Part shown: one piece after another, positions 25,305-34,582 of the stretch
Layout of the letters: the number at the start of each line of letters is the position of its first letter
Numbering within the stretch: position 1 is the first letter of the stretch
DNA from: Streptomyces cavernae
Lineage (GTDB): Bacteria; Actinomycetota; Actinomycetes; Streptomycetales; Streptomycetaceae
Length of the DNA: 64,000 nucleotides
Direction of reading: 5' to 3'
Assembly (NCBI RefSeq): GCF_004023625.1
Contig: NZ_RPDJ01000034.1
Location: 87,582-151,581 of the forward strand
Position numbers and translations under genes: made by a program
Notes under the pieces: model-generated
The model's input: the letters and a program-made list of their open reading frames with translations, nothing else
Database searches by the model: none
What the model was told of the DNA's origin: nothing

Positions 25305-26186
25305 TTGACTGACCAGCTGCGACTGATGGCCGTGCACGCCCACCCCGACGACGAGTCGAGCAAGGGTGCCGCCACCATGGCCAAGTACGTGTCCGAAGGC
25401 GTGGACGTGCTGGTCGTTACCTGCACGGGAGGGGAGCGGGGTTCCATCCTCAATCCGAAACTGCAGGGCGACCCGTACATCGAGGAGCACATCCACGAGG
25501 TACGCAAGAAGGAGATGGACGAGGCGCGCGAGATCCTCGGCGTCAAGCAGGAGTGGCTCGGCTTCGTCGACTCCGGGCTGCCCGAGGGCGACCCGCTGCC
25601 GCCGCTGCCCGACGGCTGCTTCGCGCTGGAGGACGTGGACAAGGCGGCCGGGGAACTGGTGCGCAAGATCCGCGCCTTCCGGCCGCAGGTGATCACCACC
25701 TATGACGAGAACGGCGGCTACCCGCACCCCGACCACATCATGACCCACAAGATCTCGATGGTGGCGTTCGAGGGCGCGGCGGACACCGAGAAGTACCCCG
25801 AGCAGGAGTTCGGTCCCGCGTTCCAGCCGCAGAAGCTCTACTACAACCAGGGCTTCAACCGGCCGCGCACCGAGGCGCTCCACAAGGCGATGCTGGACCG
25901 GGGGCTCGAGTCGCCGTACGGGGAGTGGCTGAAGCGGTGGGACGAGTTCGAGCGCACGGAGCGCACGCTCACCACGCACGTCCCGTGCGCCGACTTCTTC
26001 GAGATCCGCGACAAGGCGCTGATCGCGCACGCCACCCAGATCGACCCGGACGGGGGCTGGTTCCGCGTCCCGATGGAGCTCCAGAAGGAGGTCTGGCCCA
26101 CGGAGGAGTACGAGCTGGCGAAGTCGCTCGTCGATACCACCCTCCCCGAGGACGACCTCTTCGCGGGCATCCGCGACAATGCCTGA
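25305..26186 (+). CDS. mca: Mycothiol S-conjugate amidase Mca
   Basis: A 293-residue zinc amidase that cleaves mycothiol-toxin conjugates to a mercapturic acid and GlcN-inositol, a detoxification step restricted to actinobacteria. The zinc motif AHPDDE is at residues 12-17. YDENGGYPHPDHIMTHK supplies the third zinc histidine and the substrate tyrosine region. The long C-terminal half with EYELAKSLVDTTLPEDDLF is typical of Mca, as opposed to the deacetylase MshB. The start is a TTG at 25305 with gagga about 9 bp upstream. A small gene overlaps its stop. Confidence 0.95.
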   Translation: MTDQLRLMAVHAHPDDESSKGAATMAKYVSEGVDVLVVTCTGGERGSILNPKLQGDPYIEEHIHEVRKKEMDEAREILGVKQEWLGFVDSGLPEGDPLPPLPDGCFALEDVDKAAGELVRKIRAFRPQVITTYDENGGYPHPDHIMTHKISMVAFEGAADTEKYPEQEFGPAFQPQKLYYNQGFNRPRTEALHKAMLDRGLESPYGEWLKRWDEFERTERTLTTHVPCADFFEIRDKALIAHATQIDPDGGWFRVPMELQKEVWPTEEYELAKSLVDTTLPEDDLFAGIRDNA

Positions 26187-26448
26187 CATGAGCGCAAGCC
26201 TGGCACTGACGTACCTCGTCCCCCTCGCCAAGGAGTTGGACAAGGACAAGGTCACCCCCGGCGTACTCGGCTTCATCGTGTTCGCGGTGATGGCTGTGGC
26301 GGTGTGGGGTCTGATGAAGTCCATGAACCGGCACATGGGCAAGGTGGACTTCGACGAAGCCCCACAGGAGGAGTCCGCCTCCGGCGTGGGAGCCTCCGGC
26401 AAGGGAGGCTCCGGTTCCAAGGGGAAGACGTCGCCCGCCAAGGGGTGA
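26179..26448 (+). CDS. Small membrane protein downstream of mca
   Basis: An 89-residue protein with an amphipathic N-terminus, one membrane segment (VLGFIVFAVMAVAVWGLMKS) and a Ser/Gly/Lys-rich cytosolic tail (ASGVGASGKGGSGSKGKTSP). The first ATG (26179) overlaps the mca stop by 8 bp; a second ATG at 26188 starts just after it. Either way it is co-transcribed and probably coupled to mca. The gene pair is conserved in Streptomyces as I recall. Function is unknown. Confidence 0.8.
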   Translation: MPDMSASLALTYLVPLAKELDKDKVTPGVLGFIVFAVMAVAVWGLMKSMNRHMGKVDFDEAPQEESASGVGASGKGGSGSKGKTSPAKG

Positions 26449-26540
26449 GCGTCTTCCGCCGGTGACTCGGGGCTCCCCGCAGCGGGTGGGGAGGGGTTTC
26501 CGCCCCCTCCGCCCCTGCCCGTCCCAGCCCGCCCCTCGCG

Positions 26541-26570
26541 CAAGCTCTCGACTGCGCTCGAGCAGGGGGA
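26541..26570. repeat. Dispersed Streptomyces intergenic repeat, copy 1
   Basis: caagctctcgactgcgctcg followed by agcaggggga. A copy with two differences lies at 36864-36893, inside a coding sequence. The element can form an imperfect hairpin (gctc.../...gagc). Confidence 0.85.
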
Positions 26571-26658
26571 CTCTCATCCGGGGCTGCGCCCCGGATGCCG
26601 GCCATGGGGCGGTTCTGCCCCCAACCCGGTGGTACCGGATGGTGCACACGGGGGCGCT

Positions 26659-27032
26659 GTCCGCCCGGCCCCGGCCCGGATGCCGCGGCGGGGGCTCCGT
26701 CCGCCGTCGGCCCCGGCCTGAATGCCTTCGCGGGGGCTCTGTCCGCACTCGGCCCCGGCCCGGATGCCGCCGCGGGCTCTGTCCGCACTCGGCCCCGGCC
26801 CGGATGCCGCCGCGGGGGCTCTGTCCGCACTCGGCCCCGGCCCGGATGCCGCCGCGGGGGCTCTGTCCGCACTCGGCCCCGGCCCGGATGCCGCCGCGGG
26901 GGCTCTGTCCGCACTCGGCCCCGGCCCGGATGCCGCCGCGGGGGCTCCGTCCGCCCTCGCCCCCGGCCCGGATACCTTCGCGGGGGCTCTGTCCGCACTC
27001 GGCCCCAGCCCCGGAGGCCGCCGCGGGGGCTC
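26659..27032. repeat. 42-bp minisatellite, nine copies
   Basis: Nine near-identical units containing gtccgcactcggccccggcc and gatgccgccgcgggggctct. The central four are almost perfect, and one is shortened by 2 bp. The period is a multiple of three, so long open frames arise on both strands (repeating Ala/Gly/Pro/Ser peptides). No ribosome-binding site or family supports a gene. This fills most of the 1-kb gap 26449-27452. Confidence 0.92.
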
Positions 27033-27227
27033 TCTCTGCTTCTTGGACCCCGGTCCCGGACGGCGGCGACGCAGGGAGGGTGCGGCGACCGGGTCGCCGC
27101 GAACAGCGCGGACGTCGGCCGCACCGACCGAGGACGCGCACGCAGCCGCGGGCTGCCCCTGGCCCCCCGACGCGTAGGCCCGAGCCTGGACGGCTCGCTT
27201 CCGGGCGCCGGAGGAGGAGCTCAACTC

Positions 27228-27445
27228 ACCTCGCCGCAGGGGCGGGACCCCCCTCCGCGCAGGGGCGGGAAACTCATCTCCGCGCAGTTGCGGAACCCCC
27301 CTCGGCGCTGGTGCGGAACCCCCTCGGCGCTGGTGCGGAACCCCCCTCCGCGCAGTTGCGGAACCCCACCTCCGCGCAGGGGCGGGACTCACCTCCCCGC
27401 AGGGACGGACTCCCCTCCGCGCAGGGCCGCGCAGCTCACCTTCGC
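27228..27445. repeat. Irregular 20-30 bp repeats near the NB-ARC gene 3' end
   Basis: Variants of ctccgcgcagttgcggaacc, ctccgcgcaggggcggga and ctcggcgctggtgcggaacc alternate. Each can form a small gcgca/tgcgg hairpin. They lie directly beyond the stop of the NB-ARC/TPR gene and could act as a composite terminator. Confidence 0.75.
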
Positions 27446-27452
27446 CGCAGGG

Positions 27453-30400
27453 CTAACCCGTCACCGGCACGCCCATGATCTCTCGGGCGTGTCGGCTCGG
27501 GACCATTCCCAGGCGCCATGCCTGCCAGCCCGCGTCCAGGTTCACGCCCCGTTCCAGCAGCAGCTGGTACGCCTCCACATAGTCTTCCAGCTTGGCGTCG
27601 CGGGACGGATGGGAGGTGCTGGACAGTTGGGCCAGTTCCTCCTGGGCCACCGCCGTGCCCACCTCCACACCGCCGGGGGCGGCGTAGGGCAGCAGGGTGC
27701 AGCGCAGGAAGCGGGCCCAGTCCTCGCCGCGGCGGTCGCCGTACGAGGCGAACAGCGCCACCGCCTCGTCACACAGCTGCAGGGCGTGCTGGTTACGGGC
27801 GTTGCCCGCCTCGACCACCGCCAGTTCCAGACACGTCCAGCCCTCGCCGTGGGCCACGCCGATGCGCTGGAAGTCCGCCCGGGCGTCCACCAGGAGCTGG
27901 CGGGCGAAGCCCGAGTTGCGCAGGCTGCCGGTCTGGGCCGCGCGCTGGTCCCGGGTGACCCGCGCGGAGTGGTGGCGTGCGCAGGCCAGGCCGTAGACGT
28001 CACGCATCCGGGAGAACATCGTGCGGGAGCGTTCCAGCTCGCGGACGGACTGATCGAGGTTGCCCGTCTCCTCCAGGGCCTGGCCCAGGTAGTAGATCGT
28101 CCACGCCTGGCCCCGCGCGTCCTCGTTCTCCCGGTGCCGCGAGACCGCCTGGCGCAGACCGTCCACCGCCGCCGACGGATCCCCGGCCACCAGCCGGGCC
28201 CGGGCCAGCTGTGTCAGGGCCCAGGCCTCTCCGCGGGCGTCGCGCGTGCGGCCGTACAGGTCCAGTGCCGTGCGCAGCTCCGACTCCGCACGCGGGATGT
28301 CGCCCATCCGCAGGCTGAGCTGGCCCAGCTGGAAGTGGGCCCACGCCTCGCCGTGCACGGACTCGCTCTCGCCGTGCAGGACGAGCGCCTCGGTCAGCAG
28401 TGACAGGGCCCTCTCCACCCGGCCGCGGTCCCGTTCCACCGCCGCCAGCGCGTGCATCGTCCACGCCCGGTCCGCCGCCAGGGAGGGCGAGGACTGCAGC
28501 TCCATGGCCTCCTTGAGCTTGGCCTCCGCCTCCGACAGATTGCCCTGGTGGTGCAGGGTGATCCCCAGGGAACACAGCGCCCGCGCGGCCCCCGCGTCGT
28601 GATGTGCCTCGAAGTAGAGGTCCACCACCGACGCCAGCGTGGTCCGCGCCGTGTCCAGCTCGCCCAGTTGACGGGCCGCGATACCGGTACGCCACTGCAC
28701 CGAACGCACCAGCAGGCCCTGGTCGACGGCCTGTGTCAGCTCGCTGATCTCCCCGAGCCGGTACAGGTCGCCGCGCAGCAGGCAGTAGTCGCACAGCGCG
28801 CCCAGCAGATTCAGCACCGCCCCCTGGTCGACACCCTCCGCGGAGCGCAGCGCCGAGGTGATGAAGCTCGACTCGTCGTCCAGCCAGCGCAGTGCCGCGT
28901 CCAGTGAGGTGAAGCCGTGCGGGCCGACTGTGCTCGACTGAAAAGCGGTGTCCGCCCGCGTCGACGTTTTCCCGTCGACCAGACGGATCACCGAGTCCGC
29001 CAGCTCCGCGTAGTTGACGATCAGCCGTTCCTGGGCCGCCGTGCGTTCCGCCGGATCCTCCTCGTCCAGCAGCCGGGCCTGGGCGAAGGACCGTATGAGA
29101 TCGTGCAGCCGGTAGCGGCTGCCGCGCACATGGTCGATCAGACCCGCTCGGGACAGTGCCGTCAAATGGCGGGTCGCCTCCGCCTCGTCCGTCGCCAGCA
29201 GGGCCGCCGCCGCTGCCGCTCCCAGGGAGGCGCGGCCCGCCAGGGCCAGCCGGCGCAGCAGCCGCCGGGCCGTTTCCGACTGGTCGGTGTAGCGCAGCCA
29301 AAGCACCCGTTCGACGGGCTCCACCGGACCGTACGCCGCGAGATCGGCGGCCAGCTGACGCGGCGACCGCGCCCCGATCGAGGACCCCGCGACCCGCAGT
29401 GCCAGCGGCAGCCCGCCGCACAACTCCCGTATGCGGTCGTGGGATTCGGCGTCGTAGGGGCCCGAGTCCTCCTGGGCGGCGGCCTTCAGCAACTCCTCCG
29501 CGCCCGCCGCCTCCAGCGCCGTCACCGGGAGCTCGTGCACCCAGGCCGCCAGTTCGGCGGGCAGGTCGAGCGGTTTGCGGGCGGTGACCAGCACCAGGCT
29601 CTCCGAACGTTCCGGAATCAGGGTGCGCACCTGCTGGGCGTCCGAGGCGTCGTCCAGCACGATCGTCACCGGCAGCCCGGTCAGATGCTGGTTGTAGAGC
29701 TCTGTGAGCCGTTTGACGTGCTGGTCCGGGGCGGAACGCTCTCGGAACAGCAGCTGTTCGCGCGGTGCGCCCAGCCGGTTCAGCAGATGCAGCAGCGCGT
29801 CTCTCGTGGAAAGCGGGGGCAGGGGCGAGTCCTCGGGGCTGTCGCCGCGCAGATCCACCACGCACGCGCCCCGGAACTGGTCCTTCAGGTCGTGGATCGC
29901 CCGGATCGCGAGCGTGGAGCGGCCCGAGCCCGGCGCACCGTGCAGCACCACCACCGTCGGCCGGGTATCGGTACTGGCCCGCGCCGCCTGCACCCACTGC
30001 CGGATCCGCAGCAGTTCCCGTCGCCGGCCCGCGAACGGCCCCTCGGGCTCCGGCAGTTGACCGAACGAACGTTCAAGGACGTTGCGTCGCCGCGCCGCCG
30101 CGCTCTTGTCGGTGCGCCGCAACTGCGGGGCACCCTTCTTGGCCACGCTCGACGCGCTCAGTACGCGCTGCTGGTCCAGGAAAGGCCGGATGCCGCGTAC
30201 TTCGAGCGCCGTCAGCCACGCAAGGCGCAACTGCTCGGCGCCGCCGGGCTGGCCCAGCGCACCGGCGCGCCGGCTCGCCGCGGGCAGATGCGAGGCGGTG
30301 ACCCGCACCACCGTCGCCGCGGCGCCCACCACCGCGACCGTCGCGCCCGCGCCGAGTGCCGTGCCCGCGCCGGTGCCCAGCGCCAGGTCCGCCACACAGG

Positions 30401-30674
30401 CCGCGACCGCCGCGACGGCCGCCACCAGCAACGGAGTTCCCGCACCCTCGCGGGCGTAGCGCTGAGCGAACGTCAGCCGGCCGGCCTCCGCCTCGTCCGT
30501 GGCGCGCGCGAAGGCCTCGTACTCCTCCGCGGCCGTCTGCGCCATCGCGTCCAGCGCCCCGCGCGCCCGCGACAGCAGTACGTTCCCGTCGACCCGCCCG
30601 CCCGACCGGCGCACCTCCTCCTCGACGGCCCGCGCCAACAGCCTCTCGGCCTCGGCCCGGTGGCTCTCCCGCAT
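27453..30674 (-). CDS. NB-ARC / TPR signalling ATPase (STAND family)
   Basis: A 1073-residue protein from the ATG at 30674 with ggaggggg upstream. Residues 1-75 are helical and charged. Residues ~78-130 contain two Ala/Val-rich membrane-like segments (TPLLVAAVAAVAACVADLAL and GATVAVVGAAATVVRV). The NB-ARC ATPase follows, with Walker A GAPGSGRST, Walker B VTIVLDDASDA and a GLPLALR motif. The C-terminal half is a TPR array with repeats such as GAARALCSLGITLHHQGNLS and GEAWAHFQLGQLSLRMGDIP. This architecture resembles AfsR-like and STAND regulators but lacks the SARP DNA-binding domain. The ligand and output are unknown. It is divergent from the YyaL-like gene. Confidence 0.87.
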   Translation of the reverse strand: MRESHRAEAERLLARAVEEEVRRSGGRVDGNVLLSRARGALDAMAQTAAEEYEAFARATDEAEAGRLTFAQRYAREGAGTPLLVAAVAAVAACVADLALGTGAGTALGAGATVAVVGAAATVVRVTASHLPAASRRAGALGQPGGAEQLRLAWLTALEVRGIRPFLDQQRVLSASSVAKKGAPQLRRTDKSAAARRRNVLERSFGQLPEPEGPFAGRRRELLRIRQWVQAARASTDTRPTVVVLHGAPGSGRSTLAIRAIHDLKDQFRGACVVDLRGDSPEDSPLPPLSTRDALLHLLNRLGAPREQLLFRERSAPDQHVKRLTELYNQHLTGLPVTIVLDDASDAQQVRTLIPERSESLVLVTARKPLDLPAELAAWVHELPVTALEAAGAEELLKAAAQEDSGPYDAESHDRIRELCGGLPLALRVAGSSIGARSPRQLAADLAAYGPVEPVERVLWLRYTDQSETARRLLRRLALAGRASLGAAAAAALLATDEAEATRHLTALSRAGLIDHVRGSRYRLHDLIRSFAQARLLDEEDPAERTAAQERLIVNYAELADSVIRLVDGKTSTRADTAFQSSTVGPHGFTSLDAALRWLDDESSFITSALRSAEGVDQGAVLNLLGALCDYCLLRGDLYRLGEISELTQAVDQGLLVRSVQWRTGIAARQLGELDTARTTLASVVDLYFEAHHDAGAARALCSLGITLHHQGNLSEAEAKLKEAMELQSSPSLAADRAWTMHALAAVERDRGRVERALSLLTEALVLHGESESVHGEAWAHFQLGQLSLRMGDIPRAESELRTALDLYGRTRDARGEAWALTQLARARLVAGDPSAAVDGLRQAVSRHRENEDARGQAWTIYYLGQALEETGNLDQSVRELERSRTMFSRMRDVYGLACARHHSARVTRDQRAAQTGSLRNSGFARQLLVDARADFQRIGVAHGEGWTCLELAVVEAGNARNQHALQLCDEAVALFASYGDRRGEDWARFLRCTLLPYAAPGGVEVGTAVAQEELAQLSSTSHPSRDAKLEDYVEAYQLLLERGVNLDAGWQAWRLGMVPSRHAREIMGVPVTG

Positions 30675-30915
30675 GTCAGTCCCCCTCCGACAGCTGCTCG
30701 TCCGGTTACGAGTGTGCGGGGTGCGGGGCGCGAAGGCGAGAGGCCCAGCGATCACACGAACCGGCGCACGCGACCCTCACCGGCCCTTCACAGCCCAGCA
30801 CGACCTCCTCGACGCCATCCGTGACGGACCGTGGCACCCGGTCGCCTTCCGTGACCGTGCGCGGAGCCGTCGTTTCCCGTGGGAGACCCGCCGCTGCCCG
30901 TGGGAGAGTGGAAGG

Positions 30916-32979
30916 GTGAACCGACTGGTCGATGAGACGTCCCCCTATCTCCTGCAGCACGCCGACAACCCGGTCCACTGGTGGCCCTGGTCGCCCGAGG
31001 CGTTCGAGGAGGCGCGCGAGCGCGGGGTTCCCGTGCTGCTCAGCGTCGGTTATTCGAGCTGTCACTGGTGTCATGTGATGGCTCACGAGTCCTTCGAGGA
31101 CGAGGCCACCGCCGCCTACATGAACGCCCACTACGTCAGCGTCAAGGTCGACCGCGAGGAGCGGCCCGACGTCGATGCCGTGTACATGGAGGCCGTGCAG
31201 GCGGCGACCGGGCAGGGCGGATGGCCCATGACCGTCTTCCTCACGCCCGACGCCGAGCCGTTCTACTTCGGGACGTACTTCCCGCCCGTGCCACGCCCCG
31301 GCAGCCCCTCGTTCCGGCAGGTCCTGGAGGGGGTGCACGCGGCCTGGACCGACCGCCGGGAGGAGGTCGCCGAGGTCGCCGGGAAGATCGTGCGTGATCT
31401 CGCCGGGCGTGAGCTGACGTACGGCGCGGAGACGACCGCACCGGGTGAGGAGGAGCTGGCGCAGGCGCTGCTCGGCCTGACCCGGGACTACGACCCCACG
31501 TACGGCGGTTTCGGGGCCGCGCCGAAGTTCCCGCCGTCGATGGTGCTGGAGTTCCTGCTGCGTCACCACGCGCGCACCGGGTCGGAAGGTGCGCTGCAGA
31601 TGGCGCAGGACACCCTGGAGCGGATGGCGCGCGGCGGAATCTACGACCAGCTCGGCGGCGGCTTCGCGCGCTACTCCGTGGACCGTGCGTGGGTGGTGCC
31701 GCACTTCGAGAAGATGCTGTACGACAACGCCCTGCTGTGCCGGGTCTACGCGCATCTGTGGCGGGCCACCGGGTCCGAGCTCGCCAGGCGGGTCGCCATC
31801 GAGACCGCGGAGTTCCTCTACCGCGAACTGCGCACGGAGCAGGGCGGGTTCGCCTCCGCACTGGACGCGGACAGCGACGACGGGACGGGGCGGCACGTCG
31901 AGGGCGCGTACTACGTGTGGACGCCCGGGCAGCTCAGGGAGGTGCTCGGGGAGAAGGACGCGGAGCTCGCGACGCGGTACTTCGGCGTCACCGAGGAGGG
32001 CACCTTCGAGCACGGCACCTCCGTCCTGCAACTCCCGCAGGACCAGGGCGTGTTCGATCTGCCGCGGCTCGCGTACGCCAAGCTGCGGCTGAAGGCGGCC
32101 CGGGACGGGCGTCCTCGCCCCGGCCGCGACGACAAGGTGGTGGCCGCCTGGAACGGGCTGGCGATCGCCGCGCTCGCGGAGGTCGGCGCGTTCTTCGACG
32201 ACCCCGACTTCGTGGAGGTCGCGGTGGAGGCCGCCGATCTCCTCGTACGGGTGCACATGGACGAGCACGCGCGCCTCGCCCGGACGTCGAAGGACGGCCG
32301 GGCCGGCGCCAACCAGGGTGTGCTGGAGGACTACGCGGATGTCGCGGAGGGGTTCCTGACGCTGGCGTCCGTCACGGGGGACGGCGTGTGGCTGGAGTTC
32401 GCCGGGCTGCTCCTCGACCACGTGCTGGAGCGGTTCACCGACGACAGCGGCGCCCTGTACGACACGGCCGCCGATGCGGAGCGGTTGATCCGCCGTCCGC
32501 AGGACCCGACGGACAGCGCAACTCCGTCCGGGTGGAGCGCGGCCGCGGGCGCGCTGCTGTCGTACGCGGCGCACACCGGCTCCGAGCGGCACCGGACCGC
32601 CGCCGAGAAGGCGCTGGGCATGGTGAAGGCGCTCGGTCCGCGGGTGCCGCGGTTCATCGGCTGGGGGCTCGCGGTGGCGGAGGCGTCGCTGGACGGGCCG
32701 CGTGAGGTGGCGGTCGTGGGCCCGGCGGGCGATCCGGGCACCAGGGAACTGCACCGGACGGCGCTGCTGGCGACCGCGCCCGGTGCGGTGGTCGCGGTCG
32801 GTGAGCCGGGCGGTGAACCTGGCGCTGAGCCGAGCGGTGACGGGCTGCCGTTGACGGCCGGCCGGCCGCTGGTGGACGGGCGTCCGGCTGCCTATGTGTG
32901 CCGCAACTTCACCTGTGACGCGCCGACGACGGATGTGGAGCGGTTGCGGGAAGCGCTGACGCTCGGTAACCCCGCGTGA
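30916..32979 (+). CDS. YyaL/DUF255 thioredoxin-like and (alpha/alpha)6-barrel protein
   Basis: A 687-residue cytosolic protein from the GTG at 30916. Residues 1-160 form a thioredoxin-like DUF255 domain starting NRLVDETSPYLLQHADNPVH, with the CxxC motif in SSCHWCHVMAHESFEDE. The remaining ~500 residues form an (alpha/alpha)6 barrel like N-acylglucosamine epimerases (GGFGAAPKFPPSMVLEFLL, GGIYDQLGGGFARYSVDRAW, VPHFEKMLYDNALL, ALDADSDD). The family (spermatogenesis-associated protein 20-like) is conserved from bacteria to man, and its reaction is not established. It is monocistronic. Confidence 0.92.
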   Translation: MNRLVDETSPYLLQHADNPVHWWPWSPEAFEEARERGVPVLLSVGYSSCHWCHVMAHESFEDEATAAYMNAHYVSVKVDREERPDVDAVYMEAVQAATGQGGWPMTVFLTPDAEPFYFGTYFPPVPRPGSPSFRQVLEGVHAAWTDRREEVAEVAGKIVRDLAGRELTYGAETTAPGEEELAQALLGLTRDYDPTYGGFGAAPKFPPSMVLEFLLRHHARTGSEGALQMAQDTLERMARGGIYDQLGGGFARYSVDRAWVVPHFEKMLYDNALLCRVYAHLWRATGSELARRVAIETAEFLYRELRTEQGGFASALDADSDDGTGRHVEGAYYVWTPGQLREVLGEKDAELATRYFGVTEEGTFEHGTSVLQLPQDQGVFDLPRLAYAKLRLKAARDGRPRPGRDDKVVAAWNGLAIAALAEVGAFFDDPDFVEVAVEAADLLVRVHMDEHARLARTSKDGRAGANQGVLEDYADVAEGFLTLASVTGDGVWLEFAGLLLDHVLERFTDDSGALYDTAADAERLIRRPQDPTDSATPSGWSAAAGALLSYAAHTGSERHRTAAEKALGMVKALGPRVPRFIGWGLAVAEASLDGPREVAVVGPAGDPGTRELHRTALLATAPGAVVAVGEPGGEPGAEPSGDGLPLTAGRPLVDGRPAAYVCRNFTCDAPTTDVERLREALTLGNPA

Positions 32980-33208
32980 CTGAAACGTTCTCAGCTGTGA
33001 ACGAAGTGGGTCGAAGTTCAGCCATTTATGGATGGGGTCTTGAGCGATCGATCGGGCGTCGGCGTCGGCGCTGATCCATCGTCAACTCGCTCACCTGCAA
33101 CGACGTTGTAGGCAATCCGAGGCTTTCACCCGACTGTCCACCATGCGGAAACAAGCTATTTATCGGAAGCGGTCACGAGCTTCACAGTTCCCCCATAATC
33201 TGATCGTC

Positions 33209-33237
33209 GGCGCAACGCGAGCGAACTCCGTTGCGCC
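33209..33237. promoter_or_regulatory. Hairpin in the 325-bp leader of the polysaccharide operon
   Basis: ggcgcaac and gttgcgcc are perfect 8-bp arms with a 13-bp loop. A second GC-rich inverted pair (gggtgtgtac / ggtgcacgccc) follows at 33238-33266, just before the ribosome-binding site. The unusually long leader with two hairpins could be a regulatory 5' UTR. It matched no riboswitch consensus that I know. Confidence 0.4.
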
Positions 33238-33304
33238 CGGGTGTGTACCGGGGGGTGCACGCCCGAGGTACGCCGGGGGGTATAGGGGATCTGGGGGGAT
33301 CTTT

Positions 33305-34582
33305 TTGCTGACGTCCGTCTTCATCGCTGCCGTTTCCCTGGTGCTGTTCTGGATGGCGGCGTTCACCCTGTGGTGGCAGATGCACGCCTGGCGCACGCCC
33401 GAGGTGCTCGCCTCCACCCGGTTCAGCAGACCGGACGGCGGCGAGGGGCTGTCCTTCTCCCTGTTACTGCCCGCGCGGCACGAACAGGCGGTGCTCGACC
33501 ACACCATCCAGCGATTGCTCGAGTCCAGCCACGCCGACTTCGAGATCATCGTGATCGTCGGCCATGACGACCCGGAGACCGCAGAGGTGGCCCGGAAGGC
33601 TGCGGCCCGTGACCCGCGGGTGCGTGTCGTCGTCGACCACCACGAGAAGAAGAACAAGCCGAAGGCCATGAACACCGCGCTGCCCCACTGCACGGGTGAC
33701 GTGGTCGGGGTCTTCGACGCCGAGGACCAGGTCCATCCCGAACTGCTCGCCCACGTCGACCACGCCTTCCGCTCCACCGGCGCCGACGTCGTCCAGGGCG
33801 GGGTCCAGCTCATCAACTTCAACTCCAGCTGGTACAGCCTGCGCAACTGCCTGGAGTACTTCTTCTGGTTCCGCTCCCGGCTGCACCTGCACGCGCAGAA
33901 GGGCTTCATCCCGCTCGGCGGCAACACCGTCTTCGTCCGCACCGATGTGCTGCGGGAGGCCGACGGCTGGGATCCGGACTGTCTCGCCGAGGACTGCGAC
34001 CTGGGGGTCCGGCTGTCCAGTCGGGGCAAGAAGGTCGTCGTCGCCTACGACTCCGACATGGTCACCCGCGAGGAGACCCCCGGCACCCTGATGTCGCTGC
34101 TGAAACAGCGCACCCGCTGGAACCAGGGCTTCCTGCAGGTCTACCGCAAGAAGGACTGGAAGCAACTGCCCGCCTTCGGCCAGCGGATGCTCGCCCGGTA
34201 CACCCTCATGACCCCGTTCCTGCAGGCCGCCTCCGGAGTGCTCATCCCGCTCAACGCGGCGATCGCGCTCTTCCTCGACGTGCCCGTCGGCATCGCCTTC
34301 GTCACCTTCCTGCCGGCCGTCACCGCCCTCGTCACCTTCGTCTTCGAGGTCGTCGGACTGCATGACTTCGGCAAGCAGTACGGACTGCGCGTCCGCTTCA
34401 TCCACTATCTGAAGCTCGTCGTCGGCGGCCCCTTCTACCAGGTGCTGCTCGCCGGGGCTGCCGTCCGCGCCGTATGGCGCGAGCAACGGGGGCGTAACGA
34501 CTGGGAGTTGACCAGTCATGTCGGCGCACACCTCACCGCAGCCACCGTGACCCGCGAGTCCCGAGAGGACGTTCCGGCGTGA
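33305..34582 (+). CDS. Membrane glycosyltransferase family 2 (synthase type)
   Basis: About 425 residues from a TTG at 33305 preceded by ggggggatc. An upstream ATG at 33143 is open but lacks a ribosome-binding site. One N-terminal membrane helix (SVFIAAVSLVLFWMAAFTLW) is followed by a GT-A domain: SLLLPARHEQAVLDHTI, a DAED metal/nucleotide motif (VVGVFDAEDQVHPE), AEDCDLGVRLSSRGK and the processive-type KQRTRWNQGFLQV (QxxRW). Two or three C-terminal helices follow. This is the layout of cellulose/hyaluronan-type synthases, which polymerise and extrude glycan from a nucleotide sugar. It heads a four-gene operon with 4-bp overlaps. Confidence 0.88.
   Translation: MLTSVFIAAVSLVLFWMAAFTLWWQMHAWRTPEVLASTRFSRPDGGEGLSFSLLLPARHEQAVLDHTIQRLLESSHADFEIIVIVGHDDPETAEVARKAAARDPRVRVVVDHHEKKNKPKAMNTALPHCTGDVVGVFDAEDQVHPELLAHVDHAFRSTGADVVQGGVQLINFNSSWYSLRNCLEYFFWFRSRLHLHAQKGFIPLGGNTVFVRTDVLREADGWDPDCLAEDCDLGVRLSSRGKKVVVAYDSDMVTREETPGTLMSLLKQRTRWNQGFLQVYRKKDWKQLPAFGQRMLARYTLMTPFLQAASGVLIPLNAAIALFLDVPVGIAFVTFLPAVTALVTFVFEVVGLHDFGKQYGLRVRFIHYLKLVVGGPFYQVLLAGAAVRAVWREQRGRNDWELTSHVGAHLTAATVTRESREDVPA

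Noticed and set aside
26462..27478. Long plus- and minus-strand open frames encoding Ala/Gly/Pro/Arg-rich proteins
   Set aside because: They exist only because the 42-bp minisatellite has a period divisible by three. There is no ribosome-binding site, domain or start context.
32980..33304. Known riboswitch (c-di-AMP, SAM or cobalamin type) before the polysaccharide operon
   Set aside because: No consensus core of these classes was visible; only simple inverted repeats are present.
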